Source: JAEMQF01 sp963791595 (lineage in GTDB: Bacteria > Pseudomonadota > Gammaproteobacteria > Burkholderiales > Burkholderiaceae_C). From it: a DNA stretch of 64,000 nucleotides. The DNA lies in the NCBI GenBank assembly GCA_963791595.1, contig CAWBTF010000011.1:1-64000 (forward strand). Direction: 5' to 3'. The notes below the pieces were generated by a model. The model was not told where the DNA came from. It did no database searches and worked only from the letters and a program-made list of their open reading frames with translations. A program made the translations under genes and the position numbers. Shown here piece by piece: positions 48,614-58,012 of this stretch; positions within the stretch are counted from its first letter, which is position 1; every line of letters starts with the position of its first letter.

Positions 48614-49195
48614 ATGACTGCCGCCCACGCCGCGAACAAGTTGCCTCGCCTCAGCGCGAAGACGCTCGGCCTCGGGCTGCTGCTCGCGCTGCTGGGCGCC
48701 TTTGTCATCTACGCGGGCGTGCGGGAGGCGCGCAAGACCGCGCCGGCCACCGCGCCGCAAGCCGCAGCGCACGCCTTCGCCGAGCAGCGCCCGGCGCACA
48801 GCGCCACCGAAGAGCGCTTCGCGCAAGCGCTGTGGAACATCCACGCCGAGGTGCGCACCGCGGCCGTGCGCATGACGTTTGCCGGCCTCACCTACAAGAT
48901 GGGCGACGCCGACCGTGCCAGCATCGGCACCAAGGTCGCGCCGCTGTCACAGACCTTCACTCAGGCTCACAGCCAACTGCTCGCGCTGGAAGCACCGGCG
49001 TCGATGCAGGAAACGCGGCGGCGCTACGCCGATGCAGTGCAGTTGTACGCCGCGGCGTCGCAGGAAATGGTGAAGGTGGCGCAAGACGGCAAGGACGTGC
49101 ACCTGTTGAAGGCGCATGAGATGTCGGAGCAGGCTTCCGGCATCCTTCTCGAGGTGGGTGAGCAGTTGTGGCCGGGTGAAATCAAACCGAATTGA
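48614..49195 (+). CDS. Membrane-anchored helical hypothetical protein
   Basis: 193 residues, not recognised. A single N-terminal membrane helix (LGLGLLLALLGAFVIYAGV) anchors a helical domain (ATEERFAQALWNIHAEVRTA ... MVKVAQDGKDVHLLKAHEMS). The domain resembles periplasmic sensory or cytochrome-like four-helix bundles but has no CxxCH haem site. It lies between the Ni/Co transporter and the metallo-beta-lactamase-fold gene on the same strand. Confidence 0.65.
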   Translation: MTAAHAANKLPRLSAKTLGLGLLLALLGAFVIYAGVREARKTAPATAPQAAAHAFAEQRPAHSATEERFAQALWNIHAEVRTAAVRMTFAGLTYKMGDADRASIGTKVAPLSQTFTQAHSQLLALEAPASMQETRRRYADAVQLYAAASQEMVKVAQDGKDVHLLKAHEMSEQASGILLEVGEQLWPGEIKPN

Positions 49196-49247
49196 TTTCA
49201 GGCGGTAGCAGGCGGCTCGTGGTTCAACAAACAGGAGACAAGTCGAC

Positions 49248-50234
49248 ATGAAGAAGCAATTGCTCAAGGCGCTCGCGGGCGCGGCGCTGGTGACCTTCAG
49301 TGCGCTCGGCGCCGGCGTCGCGCAGGCGCAGAACTGTTCGGTGTGGCTGGTCGAAAACAGCCGCTTCATGGGCGTGCCGTTCGGCATGTTCCATCCCGAC
49401 CGGTCGTTCGTTCAGGGCAGCACCGATCCGCGCAACAACGTCAACACGGTGGACCTGCCGGTCAACGTGGGCGTCATCAAATGCGGGCAGGAACTGATCC
49501 TGTACGACGCGGGCTGGAACCAGACCGACTACCACACGGCCACCGGCACCAAGCACTGGTCGCCGCTGTCGCAGCAGATCACGCAGCTCGGCTTCAAGGC
49601 CGCCGACGTGTCCAAGATCATCATCGGCCACGGCCACTGGGACCACGCCGGTTCGCTCGACGAGTTCCCGAACGCGATGCTCTATGTGCAGGCCGAAGAG
49701 CTGCGCGGCATCGAGTGGGCGCTGAACTACCAAGGGCATGAGCGGATTCGCGCGCACAACTTCGACAAGGGCGGCTGCAACCGTACGCCCGCTTGCGGCT
49801 ACCCGCCCAAGACGATGGACTCGATCTACGGCAAGGTGCTGCGCGGCAAGGCAGTGATCGTCAACGGCGACATGGAAGTCATCCCCGGCGTGAAGATCCA
49901 CGCCGCGCACCGTGCGCACACGGCGGGATCGCAGTTGCTCGAAGTGCCCACCAGCATCGGCAAGCTCGTGTTCGGTTCCGACGCCTATTCGTCGTGGGAA
50001 GCGATCCGCGATTGGGAAGTCGCGAACATCCAGCAAACCGACTCGGTGCAGCAATTCCTCGCCTACGAGAAGTGCTACAAGATCACCGGCGGCTACAACA
50101 ACTGCGTCGCCGCGCACGAGCCGCTGTCGTACACCGCCAAGTACCCGCTGACACGCAATTCCTGGGTCGGCATGAACGGCGGGCGGCTGGCCGAAATTGC
50201 GCTTGCGCCGGGTGAAGCGTCGCGCAAGAAGTAG
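49248..50234 (+). CDS. Exported metallo-beta-lactamase-fold lactonase-like enzyme
   Basis: 328 residues with signal peptide (cut near GVAQAQ). The zinc site is IIIGHGHWDHAGSLDEFPNA (HxHxDH) with GD-type GDMEVIPGVKIHAAHRAHTA and FGSDAYSSW as further ligand regions. The layout matches the AHL-lactonase/quorum-quenching subgroup and similar metal hydrolases. Substrate unknown. A strong intrinsic terminator follows at 50273. Confidence 0.82.
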   Translation: MKKQLLKALAGAALVTFSALGAGVAQAQNCSVWLVENSRFMGVPFGMFHPDRSFVQGSTDPRNNVNTVDLPVNVGVIKCGQELILYDAGWNQTDYHTATGTKHWSPLSQQITQLGFKAADVSKIIIGHGHWDHAGSLDEFPNAMLYVQAEELRGIEWALNYQGHERIRAHNFDKGGCNRTPACGYPPKTMDSIYGKVLRGKAVIVNGDMEVIPGVKIHAAHRAHTAGSQLLEVPTSIGKLVFGSDAYSSWEAIRDWEVANIQQTDSVQQFLAYEKCYKITGGYNNCVAAHEPLSYTAKYPLTRNSWVGMNGGRLAEIALAPGEASRKK

Positions 50235-50272
50235 ATCGGCCGGGCCAGGCCGGACCCGCCTGGGCAGACAAA

Positions 50273-50311
50273 GCGAGGTGCCGGGGCGACCCGGCCCCTC
50301 GCTGTTTTTTT
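50273..50311 (+). terminator. Intrinsic terminator after the lactonase-like gene
   Basis: A 13-bp stem GCGAGGTGCCGGG / CCCGGCCCCTCGC with one mismatch and a 4-base loop (GCGA) is followed by TG and seven T residues. The position, 38 bp after the stop, is right for termination of this gene. Confidence 0.85.
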
Positions 50312-50330
50312 GGGCTCTGAGAATTCGTTT

Positions 50331-51482
50331 GTGCAAGGTTTGATCCGCCTCATCAGCGCTGCCCTGCTGCTCGCGTTCACGCTACCCGCAGCCGCGCACG
50401 ACCCAAGCGCCTGGGGTGGCATGTTCCGTTCGCGCGACGATGGCGCGGCCTGGCTCTCCGCCGACGCCGGCCTGTTCGTCGGTGCCGCTCTCGCGCTCGC
50501 GGTGAGCCCCATCGACCCCAACCACCTCTTGTACGGCACCGACACCGCCCTGCTGCGCTCGCGCAATGGCGGTCGCGACTGGGCCGTGCAGGCGCCGCAA
50601 CTGTTCAACGGGCCGACGCTCGCGGTCGCGTTCAGTGCCGATGGCAAGAGCGCGTGGGCGGCAACGCCTGCCGGCGTGTTCAGCTCCCACGACGACGCCA
50701 CCTGGGTGCCCAGTGCAGTGGCGGCGGTCGCGATCCCGGCACGCGTTATCGCGCCAGGGGTGCAACCCGGCCATGCCTATCTGCTCGGCGCGCGCGGCGT
50801 GTTTGCCAGCACCGACGGCGGGCGCAGCTTCGTGCGCATCGGCCAGAGCGACTTGCCCGACTCGCCCGGCCGCGCGCTGCTCGTCACAGGCAGCGCGCCG
50901 CAAACGCTGCTCGCCGTGATCGACGGGCGCCTCTGGCTGAGCAGCGATGCCGGCCAGTCCTGGGCTGCGCGCGATGCGGGGCTGCCGCATGCCCAAGTGC
51001 AGGCGCTCGCGCTCGACCGCGACGAGCCGCGGCGTTGGTGGGCAGCCAGCGCCAAACAGGTGCACGTCAGCGACGACTCTGGCTCGACTTGGCGTCCCTG
51101 GGGCCAGCCGATCAGCGAAACCAGCGTGACGATCCACGGCCTGGCCGTCGCCCAAGGCGGCGCGCGCATCGTGCTCACCACCCATAAAGGCTTGCTGCGA
51201 AGCGTGGACGGCGGCGCCACCTGGGCCCAGGCGGAAGGCGCGTTGCCGGTGCACCTGGAGGCCGGGCCGCTGCTCGCCGACCCGCACGATGCGCAGACGC
51301 TTTACGCCGGCTTCGCTCTCGTGCCCTACGCCGAACTGCGGCGCCGCGCCGAACAAGGCACGAACCTGGTGTCGCAGCTCGACCCGGTGAGCGTGGCTGG
51401 CGCTGCGGCATTCCTGCTACTGCTGTTGATCGGCGGTGCGCTTGGCGCGCGCAAGCTCACGCGTGCCTACCGCGACGCTTGA
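50331..51482 (+). CDS. Membrane-anchored YCF48/sortilin-type beta-propeller protein
   Basis: 383 residues from GTG 50331. N-terminal signal sequence (LIRLISAALLLAFTLPAAA), then BNR/Asp-box-like repeats (SRDDGAAWLSADAG, SRNGGRDWAVQAP, STDGGRSFVRIGQSD, SSDAGQSWAARDAG, SDDSGSTWRPWGQP, SVDGGATWAQAEGA) consistent with a seven-bladed propeller, and a C-terminal membrane helix (AGAAAFLLLLLIGGALGA). Probably anchored on the periplasmic side. Function unknown. Confidence 0.75.
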   Translation: MQGLIRLISAALLLAFTLPAAAHDPSAWGGMFRSRDDGAAWLSADAGLFVGAALALAVSPIDPNHLLYGTDTALLRSRNGGRDWAVQAPQLFNGPTLAVAFSADGKSAWAATPAGVFSSHDDATWVPSAVAAVAIPARVIAPGVQPGHAYLLGARGVFASTDGGRSFVRIGQSDLPDSPGRALLVTGSAPQTLLAVIDGRLWLSSDAGQSWAARDAGLPHAQVQALALDRDEPRRWWAASAKQVHVSDDSGSTWRPWGQPISETSVTIHGLAVAQGGARIVLTTHKGLLRSVDGGATWAQAEGALPVHLEAGPLLADPHDAQTLYAGFALVPYAELRRRAEQGTNLVSQLDPVSVAGAAAFLLLLLIGGALGARKLTRAYRDA

Positions 51483-51564
51483 GCCACTCGGCTGCCGATG
51501 CTCCATTCGTCGATGTTCCATTCGCCGGACCCATCGCGGATCCATACATCCCCCGGAAAACACC

Positions 51565-52560
51565 ATGCCGCTTCGATCCCTTCTCTCCCCCCGGCGCCGC
51601 GTGGCGGTTTTCGCGATGGTTGCGTTGGGGCTCGCGCTGGCCATCGCGGCGTGGCTGTGGCCGCGTGGCCCGCGGCTCGCCAAGGTGGTCGAGTACCCGA
51701 TGCTGGTGGCCACCGACATCCCGACCGCGCTCGCGGTCGCGCCCGACGGCAGCGTCTGGTTCAGCATCGATTTTTCCGACGCCGTCGGCGTGGTGCGCGC
51801 CGGCAAGCTGGAACGCATATCGAAGGGCTCGCGCAGCACCGAGCCGATCGGCATCGCGGTCGACGTGGCCGGCCGCGCCTGGGTCACCGATGCCGCGAGC
51901 GTCGCCGTCATCAGCGTCGCGCCCGGCGGCGCGGTCCAAGCGGTGAAGCTCGGCACGCCGATCGCGCGCCTCGGGCGCATGGCGGCGGCGCCCGACGGCG
52001 CGGTCTGGTTCGCCGAGAGCACGGCTTACAGCATCACGCGCCTGAAAGACGGCGAGTTGAAGCGCCATGCGGTCGACTCGGTGCGCGGCGGCCCCTACGG
52101 CGTGGCGGTCACGCCGGACGGCACGGTCTGGGCGACGCTGCAAAGCGCGAACTCGCTGCTGCGCATCGCGCCCGACGGCGCGATGACCGAACATGAAATT
52201 CCGAGCCCCGGCGTGTCGCCCACCGACGTCGCGGTCGACCCCTCCGGCGCGGTGTGGTTCCTGCAGTTCCGCACCGACAAGATTGGTCGCTTTCACAACG
52301 GCAAGTTCGACGACTTCGCAGTTGCGAGCGTGAAGCCCGGCCTCACCGGCCTGACGGCGGCGCCGGACGGCGCGGTCTGGTTCGGCATGCTGCGCAGCGG
52401 CAGCCTGGGCCGCGTGCGCGACGGCAAGGTGACCGAATTCAAGCTGCCGCGCGAACGCGCGCGGCCCTACAGCGTGGCGGCGGACAAAGCCGGCAACATC
52501 TGGTACGCCGACATCAGCGGCTTCGTCGGCATGGTGCCGGCCGCCGAAGCGGAGCGCTGA
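51565..52560 (+). CDS. Virginiamycin-B-lyase-like beta-propeller protein, membrane anchored
   Basis: 331 residues. One N-terminal helix (VAVFAMVALGLALAIAAWLW), then repeats with the Vgb/SMP-30 hallmark (VAPDGSVWFSIDFSDAVG, AAPDGAVWFAESTAYSIT, VTPDGTVWATLQSANSLL, VDPSGAVWFLQFRTDKIG, AAPDGAVWFGMLRSGSLG). Related streptogramin lyases linearise antibiotics, but many relatives are of unknown function. It directly follows the propeller gene at 50331 and precedes the convergent Ni/Co transporter. Confidence 0.78.
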   Translation: MPLRSLLSPRRRVAVFAMVALGLALAIAAWLWPRGPRLAKVVEYPMLVATDIPTALAVAPDGSVWFSIDFSDAVGVVRAGKLERISKGSRSTEPIGIAVDVAGRAWVTDAASVAVISVAPGGAVQAVKLGTPIARLGRMAAAPDGAVWFAESTAYSITRLKDGELKRHAVDSVRGGPYGVAVTPDGTVWATLQSANSLLRIAPDGAMTEHEIPSPGVSPTDVAVDPSGAVWFLQFRTDKIGRFHNGKFDDFAVASVKPGLTGLTAAPDGAVWFGMLRSGSLGRVRDGKVTEFKLPRERARPYSVAADKAGNIWYADISGFVGMVPAAEAER

Positions 52561-52618
52561 GGGCAGCCCGGCAGCGCACCGGCAGTGCCTTCGCGGCGTG
52601 ACCAGCACCGCCCCCGTG

Positions 52619-53476
52619 CTACCTCGCGCGCGCCGCCTCGAGCTGTACCATCTCCTGCGCCGCAAAGACCGTCAGCACCACGCCCACCACGACGATCAGC
52701 GCCGACATGCCGATCTGAAGCCGCGCCGCCCGTGGCCCGGTGAGCCAGTCCAGCAGACGCTTGCCCACCGCTGCGGCAACCACACCCACTGCGACCAGCA
52801 CGCCGGCGAATCCCAAGCTGAACACGAACACGCCGATCAGGCCGACGATCACCTGGCCGTCGCTGAGCGCGCGAATCAGCAGGCTCAGCGCCACCGGGTC
52901 GGGCACCAGGCCGCCTGCGACGCCCAAGCCGATCAGGACCCACAGGCTCGGGCGCTTCTTCATCACGCCGACAAGGTCGTGGCTGTGCTGAATGCCGAAG
53001 CCGTGGCTGTGCATGCCGCTGCCGTGGGCGTGCGGCGCGTGCTCGGTGCCGTCGTGGCTGTGCGCGGCCAACCCATCGTGGCTGTGCGCTTCAATGCCTG
53101 CGTGCGCGTGTTCGTGCGTTGCCGCGCGCTCGGTCGAGTTCGAAGGCGCGCCTCGCGCTGCGTTGAACAGCGAACGTTGCGTCCACAAGGTCCACAAGCC
53201 GATCGCGACGATCAGCAAGCCCGTCAGCAGCTTCAGCCAGACCTCGATGCGCTTCGACTCCAAGCCCGGCAGCCCGAGCGACGCGAGCACGCCCACGAGC
53301 ACGATGCCGCTGGTGTGCGACAGCGTGACGAAGATGCCCAGAATCCAAGCGTCGACCGGCCGGCCGCGCGCGCCGACGATGTAGGCCGCGGCGATCGTCT
53401 TGCCATGCCCCGGTTGAACCGCGTGGTAGGCGCCCCAGAGGAAATTGGTTCCGAGCAGGATCAGGGCTTCGCCCAT
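52619..53476 (-). CDS. NicO/RcnA-family nickel/cobalt transporter
   Basis: 285 residues, six or more helices. Family motif at the start: LWGAYHAVQPGHGKTIAAAY; second LGIFVTLSHTSGIVLVGVLA. The central cytoplasmic loop is His-rich (HEHAHAGIEAHSHDGLAAHS). RcnA-type members export Ni/Co; NicO members can import. It faces the other Ni/Co transporter across about 4 kb. The divergent gene at 53608 is an alpha/beta hydrolase. Confidence 0.82.
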   Translation of the reverse strand: MGEALILLGTNFLWGAYHAVQPGHGKTIAAAYIVGARGRPVDAWILGIFVTLSHTSGIVLVGVLASLGLPGLESKRIEVWLKLLTGLLIVAIGLWTLWTQRSLFNAARGAPSNSTERAATHEHAHAGIEAHSHDGLAAHSHDGTEHAPHAHGSGMHSHGFGIQHSHDLVGVMKKRPSLWVLIGLGVAGGLVPDPVALSLLIRALSDGQVIVGLIGVFVFSLGFAGVLVAVGVVAAAVGKRLLDWLTGPRAARLQIGMSALIVVVGVVLTVFAAQEMVQLEAARAR

Positions 53477-53607
53477 GGTGCTTGTTCGTCGAAAAGGGTC
53501 AGAGGATACGCTGCGCCGCACGCCGGGACTCGCAGCGCCGCGCTGCTTCGAGCGCGCACAATGCGTCGCGGCGCCCGTGCGGCGCCGCGCCGATGCCGGA
53601 GGACCCC

Positions 53608-54672
53608 ATGGCAACCCAAGCCAGCAACTTCATCATCTGCACCCGCGACGTCGACAGCCGCGGCCGCTTCACCGCCGAACCTGGCGCGACGCGCTACCTG
53701 CGCGTGCCGCAGGGCCTGCGCCAATACGACCCGTCGCACGAAGTGAAGAGCAAGGACCGATGGCGCCTGGCGGTGCGCGCAGCGGCCGACGGCGTGGAAG
53801 ACGAGATCACCGGCACCACCGGCGACGTGCTCGTCTTCGTGCACGGCTACAACAATGACATGGAAGCGATCGTCTGGCGCACCGAGGCCTTGCAGGCCGG
53901 CTTGAGCGAACAGGGTTGGCGCGGCAAGGTGCTCGCCTTCGACTGGCCGAGCGACAACTCGACGCTGAACTACCTCGAAGATCGATCGGACGCCGCGGAA
54001 GTGGCCGACCGCATGGTGGGCGACGCGATCCAGCTGCTCGTCGACGCGCAGCACGACAGCGCGAACCCGTGCAAGATCAACGTGCACCTGCTCGGCCACT
54101 CGACCGGCGCCTACGTGATCATGGAGGCGTTCAACCAGGCGCAGAAGAAGGGCGCGCTGTACCGCGCCGACTGGCGCGTCGCGCAGGTCGCGCTGATCGG
54201 CGCCGACATCGCGGCCAGCTCGCTGCGCGCCGACAGCGAATGGGCCAGCGCGATGTTCGAGCGCAGTGTGCGCCTCACCAACTATTCCAACCGGCACGAC
54301 AAGGTGCTGGGCGTGTCCAACGCGAAGCGCCTGGGCACGTCGCCGCGCGTCGGCCGCGTCGGGCTGCCCGGCAATCCGCATGCGAAGGCGGTGAATGTGG
54401 ACTGCAGCGGCTACTTCGCGGGCAAGGACCCGGCGAAGTCGTCGTTCAACGGCACCTTCAACCACTCGTGGCACGTCGGCGACCCGGTGTTCGCGCTCGA
54501 CCTGGCGTTGACGCTGGAAGCCGAGATCGACCGGCACGCACTGCCGACGCGCGAGCGCGGTGCCGATGGTTTGGCGCTGAAGGCGGGCGCGCGGCCGAAG
54601 TTCCAGGCGGGGTGGGATGCTCATACGCCAGCGAGTGCGAAGCGGAAGATCGGCAAGGACGACGCCGGATGA
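53608..54672 (+). CDS. Alpha/beta hydrolase of the DUF900 family
   Basis: 354 residues. The N-terminal part RDVDSRGRFTAEPGATRYLR is followed by the fold core VLVFVHGYNNDMEAIVWRTE, the nucleophile-elbow segment HLLGHSTGAYVIMEA (GHSTG) and a late region RHDKVLGVSNAKRL. The start ATG 53608 is preceded by GGAGG with good spacing, better than ATG 53593. It is probably an esterase/lipase-like cytoplasmic enzyme; the substrate is unknown. It lies just upstream of cti on the same strand. Confidence 0.8.
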   Translation: MATQASNFIICTRDVDSRGRFTAEPGATRYLRVPQGLRQYDPSHEVKSKDRWRLAVRAAADGVEDEITGTTGDVLVFVHGYNNDMEAIVWRTEALQAGLSEQGWRGKVLAFDWPSDNSTLNYLEDRSDAAEVADRMVGDAIQLLVDAQHDSANPCKINVHLLGHSTGAYVIMEAFNQAQKKGALYRADWRVAQVALIGADIAASSLRADSEWASAMFERSVRLTNYSNRHDKVLGVSNAKRLGTSPRVGRVGLPGNPHAKAVNVDCSGYFAGKDPAKSSFNGTFNHSWHVGDPVFALDLALTLEAEIDRHALPTRERGADGLALKAGARPKFQAGWDAHTPASAKRKIGKDDAG

Positions 54673-54764
54673 GGTGAACCGGTGTGTGCGCAATCCAGCG
54701 GCTGCCGACGAATGTCACGTCTTCCGCGGCAGGCATGCGCTGCGGCGGCACGAGAATCGCGGCC

Positions 54765-57242
54765 ATGGCAGTCAGCACAAACCAGACCCAGCATGGCTGG
54801 GTGACCCAGGCGCAACGTTGGTTGGTTCTTCTCGCTGCCTTGGCCGGCACTCAATGCGCGTCAGACGGTGAACAGGCCTCCTCCCGCGCCTCGCCAGCGC
54901 CAGCGCCGCAGGTGGCAGCACCACCGGCGCCACGCGACCCACCGCCCGCATCCCGTTCAAGCGCCGCACGCGCGATGGCCGAGGCGGCGCCGCGCACGCC
55001 CGATTACTGGCGCGACGTGAAGCCCGTGCTCGATGCGCGCTGCGTCAGTTGCCACGCCTGCTTCGACGCGCCTTGCCAGCTCAACCTCGCGTCGTATGAA
55101 GGACTGGCGCGCGGCGCGAGCAAGCAGATGGTCTACATGAGTTCGCGGCTGCGCGACGCCGAGCCGACGCGTCTTTTCATCGACGCGCAAACCCCGGCGC
55201 AATGGCGCCGCAAGAGTTTCTTCAGCGTGCTCGACGCCGCGCCGGTGCCGGCGAGCCAGGCCGCGACCTCACCCGCGGCAGGTGCGCCTGCCACCAGCCT
55301 GATGCGCGCCATGCTCGACATGAAGCGCGAGCCCTTGGCGGAAGAGCGCACGCCGCTCGGCGACGACTACGACATCGGTACCGAGCGCAAACAAAGCTGC
55401 CCGGCGCCCGATGAATTCGGCGGCTTCGCGAAGCGCCATCCGCGCTGGGGCATGCCCTATGGTCTGCCGGCGCTGAGCGACACCGAGTTCAACTTGCTCG
55501 CGAGCTGGTTGGCCGGCGGCGCGCCGTACCGCGAGCCGCCGCCGTTGGCGGCGAGCTACGCCGAACGAATCGCCACCTGGGAGGCATTTCTCAACGGCGC
55601 TTCGCCGAAACAGAAGCTGATGAGTCGCTATCTGTACGAGCACCTGTTCCTCGCGAGTCTGTACTTCGACGACCTGGACGCACGGCAGTACTTTCGGATC
55701 GTCAGGTCGCGCAAACCGCCCGGTCAGCCGATCGACACGATCGCCACGCGCATGCCGTTCAACGACCCCGGCCCGGGGACGTTCTGGTACCGCATCGAGC
55801 CGGTGCACGCAACGGTTGTCGCCAAGCTGCACATGCCCTACGCGTTGGGGCAGGCGCGATTGAAGCGCTATCAGCAATTGTTCCTCGACGCGCCCTACAA
55901 GGTCGGCGCGTTACCCAGCTACGCGTCGAAGGTCGCGAGCAATCCGTTCGTCGCGTTCCGCGACATGCCCGTCGATTCGCGCTACCGCTTCATGCTCGAC
56001 GACGCCGAGTACTTCATTCGCGGCTTCATGAAAGGCCCGGTGTGCCGCGGCCAGGTCGCGGTGGACGTGATCGACGACCGCTTCTGGGTCGTGTTCAAGG
56101 CACCCGACAACGACCCCGGCATGCGCAGCTCGATGTTCCTGTCCAGCGTGGCCGACAAGCTGCGCCTGCCGGCCGAGGGCCTGAAGGGGCCGCTCGGCCT
56201 GTTCTCGTGGCAGAGCTACAAAGACTCGCAGATGTCGTTTCTGATGGCCAAGCAGAAATATCTGGAGACTGCGACGGCAAACGCCCGGCTCGACCTGCAC
56301 TGGATCTGGGACGGCGACAGCCGCAACAGCAACGCCGCGCTGACGATCCTGCGCCACCACGACAACGCCTCCGTCGTGCGCGGCCTGATCGGGCGGCCGC
56401 CGAAGACGGCGTGGGTGATCGACTACTCGTTGTTCGAGCGCATCCACTACCTGCTCGTCGCCGGCTTCGACGTCTTCGGTTCCGCCGGCCACCAGCTCAC
56501 GACGCGCCTGTACATGGACTTTCTGCGCATGGAGGGCGAGTTCAACTTCCTCGCGTTGCTGCCGAAGGCGCAGCGCGTCAAGGTCCGCGACCAGTGGTAC
56601 CGCGACGCGCACACCTCGGTGCGCGACTACGTCTACGGCAGCCACATCGCGTTCAACCGCGACACCGACATCACGTTCATCACCGACAACCCGCGCATCG
56701 AGCTGATGCAGATGCTGCGCCACCGGCTCGAACCGGTGTTGGAAAGGCGTTTCGAGCTGGACAGCGCGGCCGACAGCGGCCTGCGCACTGAACTGGAACG
56801 CCTTGCCGCGCAGCGCGGCGTGAACGTCGCGCTGCTGCCGGAAGTCTCGTTCCTCGCGGTGGTGGAGCGGGCCGGCGCGCTCGTCGACCCGCGCGCCGTT
56901 TACACCCTGGTGCGCGACACGGCGCACACCAATGTCGCGTCGCTGTTCCGCGAGGGCAAGCGCCTCGTCCCGGCGGAAGACGAGTTGCTGGTCGCGCCCG
57001 GCTTCATCGCGGCGTATCCGAACGCGATGTTTCGCGTGGTGCGCGCCGAGCTGCCGGCGTTCGTGAATGCGGTGGCGCGCTTGGGCGGCGAGGCCGACTA
57101 TCGGGCGCTCGTCGCGCGCTATGGCGTGGAGCGCACGAGTCTCGGCTTCTGGCCGCACAGCGACGCGCTGGCGCAGGCTTTCACGCAGCTCGAACCGGTG
57201 GACGCTGGGGTGTTGGACTTCGGGCGCTTGGAGAATCGTTGA
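54765..57242 (+). CDS. cti: Fatty acid cis/trans isomerase (Cti)
   Basis: 825 residues. It has a hydrophobic N-terminal segment (WLVLLAALAGTQC), probably a lipoprotein or signal sequence, then a Pro/Ala-rich linker. A c-type haem motif follows (VLDARCVSCHACFDAPCQLN, CxxCH), and then the conserved Cti body (RLFIDAQTPAQWRRKSFFSV, DTEFNLLASWLAGGAPY, FRDMPVDSRYRFMLDDAEYF, ADFVYGSH-type DYVYGSHIAFNRDTDI). Periplasmic Cti isomerises cis to trans unsaturated lipid acyl chains without energy, stiffening the membrane against solvents such as phenol and toluene. The gene fits an organism that degrades aromatics. Confidence 0.9.
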   Translation: MAVSTNQTQHGWVTQAQRWLVLLAALAGTQCASDGEQASSRASPAPAPQVAAPPAPRDPPPASRSSAARAMAEAAPRTPDYWRDVKPVLDARCVSCHACFDAPCQLNLASYEGLARGASKQMVYMSSRLRDAEPTRLFIDAQTPAQWRRKSFFSVLDAAPVPASQAATSPAAGAPATSLMRAMLDMKREPLAEERTPLGDDYDIGTERKQSCPAPDEFGGFAKRHPRWGMPYGLPALSDTEFNLLASWLAGGAPYREPPPLAASYAERIATWEAFLNGASPKQKLMSRYLYEHLFLASLYFDDLDARQYFRIVRSRKPPGQPIDTIATRMPFNDPGPGTFWYRIEPVHATVVAKLHMPYALGQARLKRYQQLFLDAPYKVGALPSYASKVASNPFVAFRDMPVDSRYRFMLDDAEYFIRGFMKGPVCRGQVAVDVIDDRFWVVFKAPDNDPGMRSSMFLSSVADKLRLPAEGLKGPLGLFSWQSYKDSQMSFLMAKQKYLETATANARLDLHWIWDGDSRNSNAALTILRHHDNASVVRGLIGRPPKTAWVIDYSLFERIHYLLVAGFDVFGSAGHQLTTRLYMDFLRMEGEFNFLALLPKAQRVKVRDQWYRDAHTSVRDYVYGSHIAFNRDTDITFITDNPRIELMQMLRHRLEPVLERRFELDSAADSGLRTELERLAAQRGVNVALLPEVSFLAVVERAGALVDPRAVYTLVRDTAHTNVASLFREGKRLVPAEDELLVAPGFIAAYPNAMFRVVRAELPAFVNAVARLGGEADYRALVARYGVERTSLGFWPHSDALAQAFTQLEPVDAGVLDFGRLENR

Positions 57243-57267
57243 GCGGCGCGCCGGCGCATCGGCGCGT

Positions 57268-57929
57268 TCAGAGTATCCCCAGGCGCCGGAACACATCGCC
57301 CAGCAGCTCGCCACGGCGCAGCGCGTCGCGCGACTGGTTTTCGCCGGAGACTTTTTCGAGCGCGAGCCGGATCACCTCGCACCTCGCGCTCGCGCGGAAT
57401 CACGACCACGCCGTCGACAATCGCCGAACACGATGTCGCCCGGCCGCACCACGGCGCCTGCGCATTCGACGGGAACATCGCGCTCGACCATGCGCGCACG
57501 GCCTTTCGTGTCCAGCGGGCCGATGCCGCCGTGGAACACCGGGAACTTCATCTCGCGGATCTGCTTCACGTCGCGCACCAGCCCGTCGGTGACGCAACCC
57601 GTGGCGCCGCGCACCTGCGACGCGGTCGAGAGCAGTTCGCCCCACGGCGCGATGCGCTGCGTCGGCCCGTTGCACGCGAGCACGACCACGTCGCCCGGCT
57701 TCAAGTCGTCGACGAGCGCGATCTCCACTTCGTAAGGGTTCTCGCCCGCAACATGCTCGTACACCGGCATGTACAGCCCGGTGCGCGCGCGGCCGATGAG
57801 TTGCAGCTCGTCGTCGAGCGGCCGCATGAACGGGCGCATCGCCTGGTGCATCAGGCCAAGGCTGTCGAGCACGTCGGACAGCACGGCGGCGTTGAGTCGG
57901 GAAAGAGCGCTGAGGTCGAGGTTTGGCAT
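57268..57929 (-). CDS. RraA/HMG-aldolase-family protein (frame break near C-terminus)
   Basis: About 220 codons. RraA-like fold: LSDVLDSLGLMHQAMRPFMR at the start, GDVVVLACNGPTQRIAPWGE in the middle, TDGLVRDVKQIREMKFPVFH (metal Asp), and VRPGDIVFGDVDGVVVIPRE after a slip near 57405. The last 35 residues (VIRLALEKVSGENQSRDALR) are read in a third frame. Members are 4-hydroxy-4-methyl-2-oxoglutarate or oxaloacetate aldolases/decarboxylases. It converges with cti. Confidence 0.82.
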
Positions 57930-58012
57930 GGTGGGGCGGATCGCGGTCCTAGGGAAAGCGACCGTAGCACGCGGCCCGCGCGGCGTCAAAAATACGGGGA
58001 TGAACGGACACC

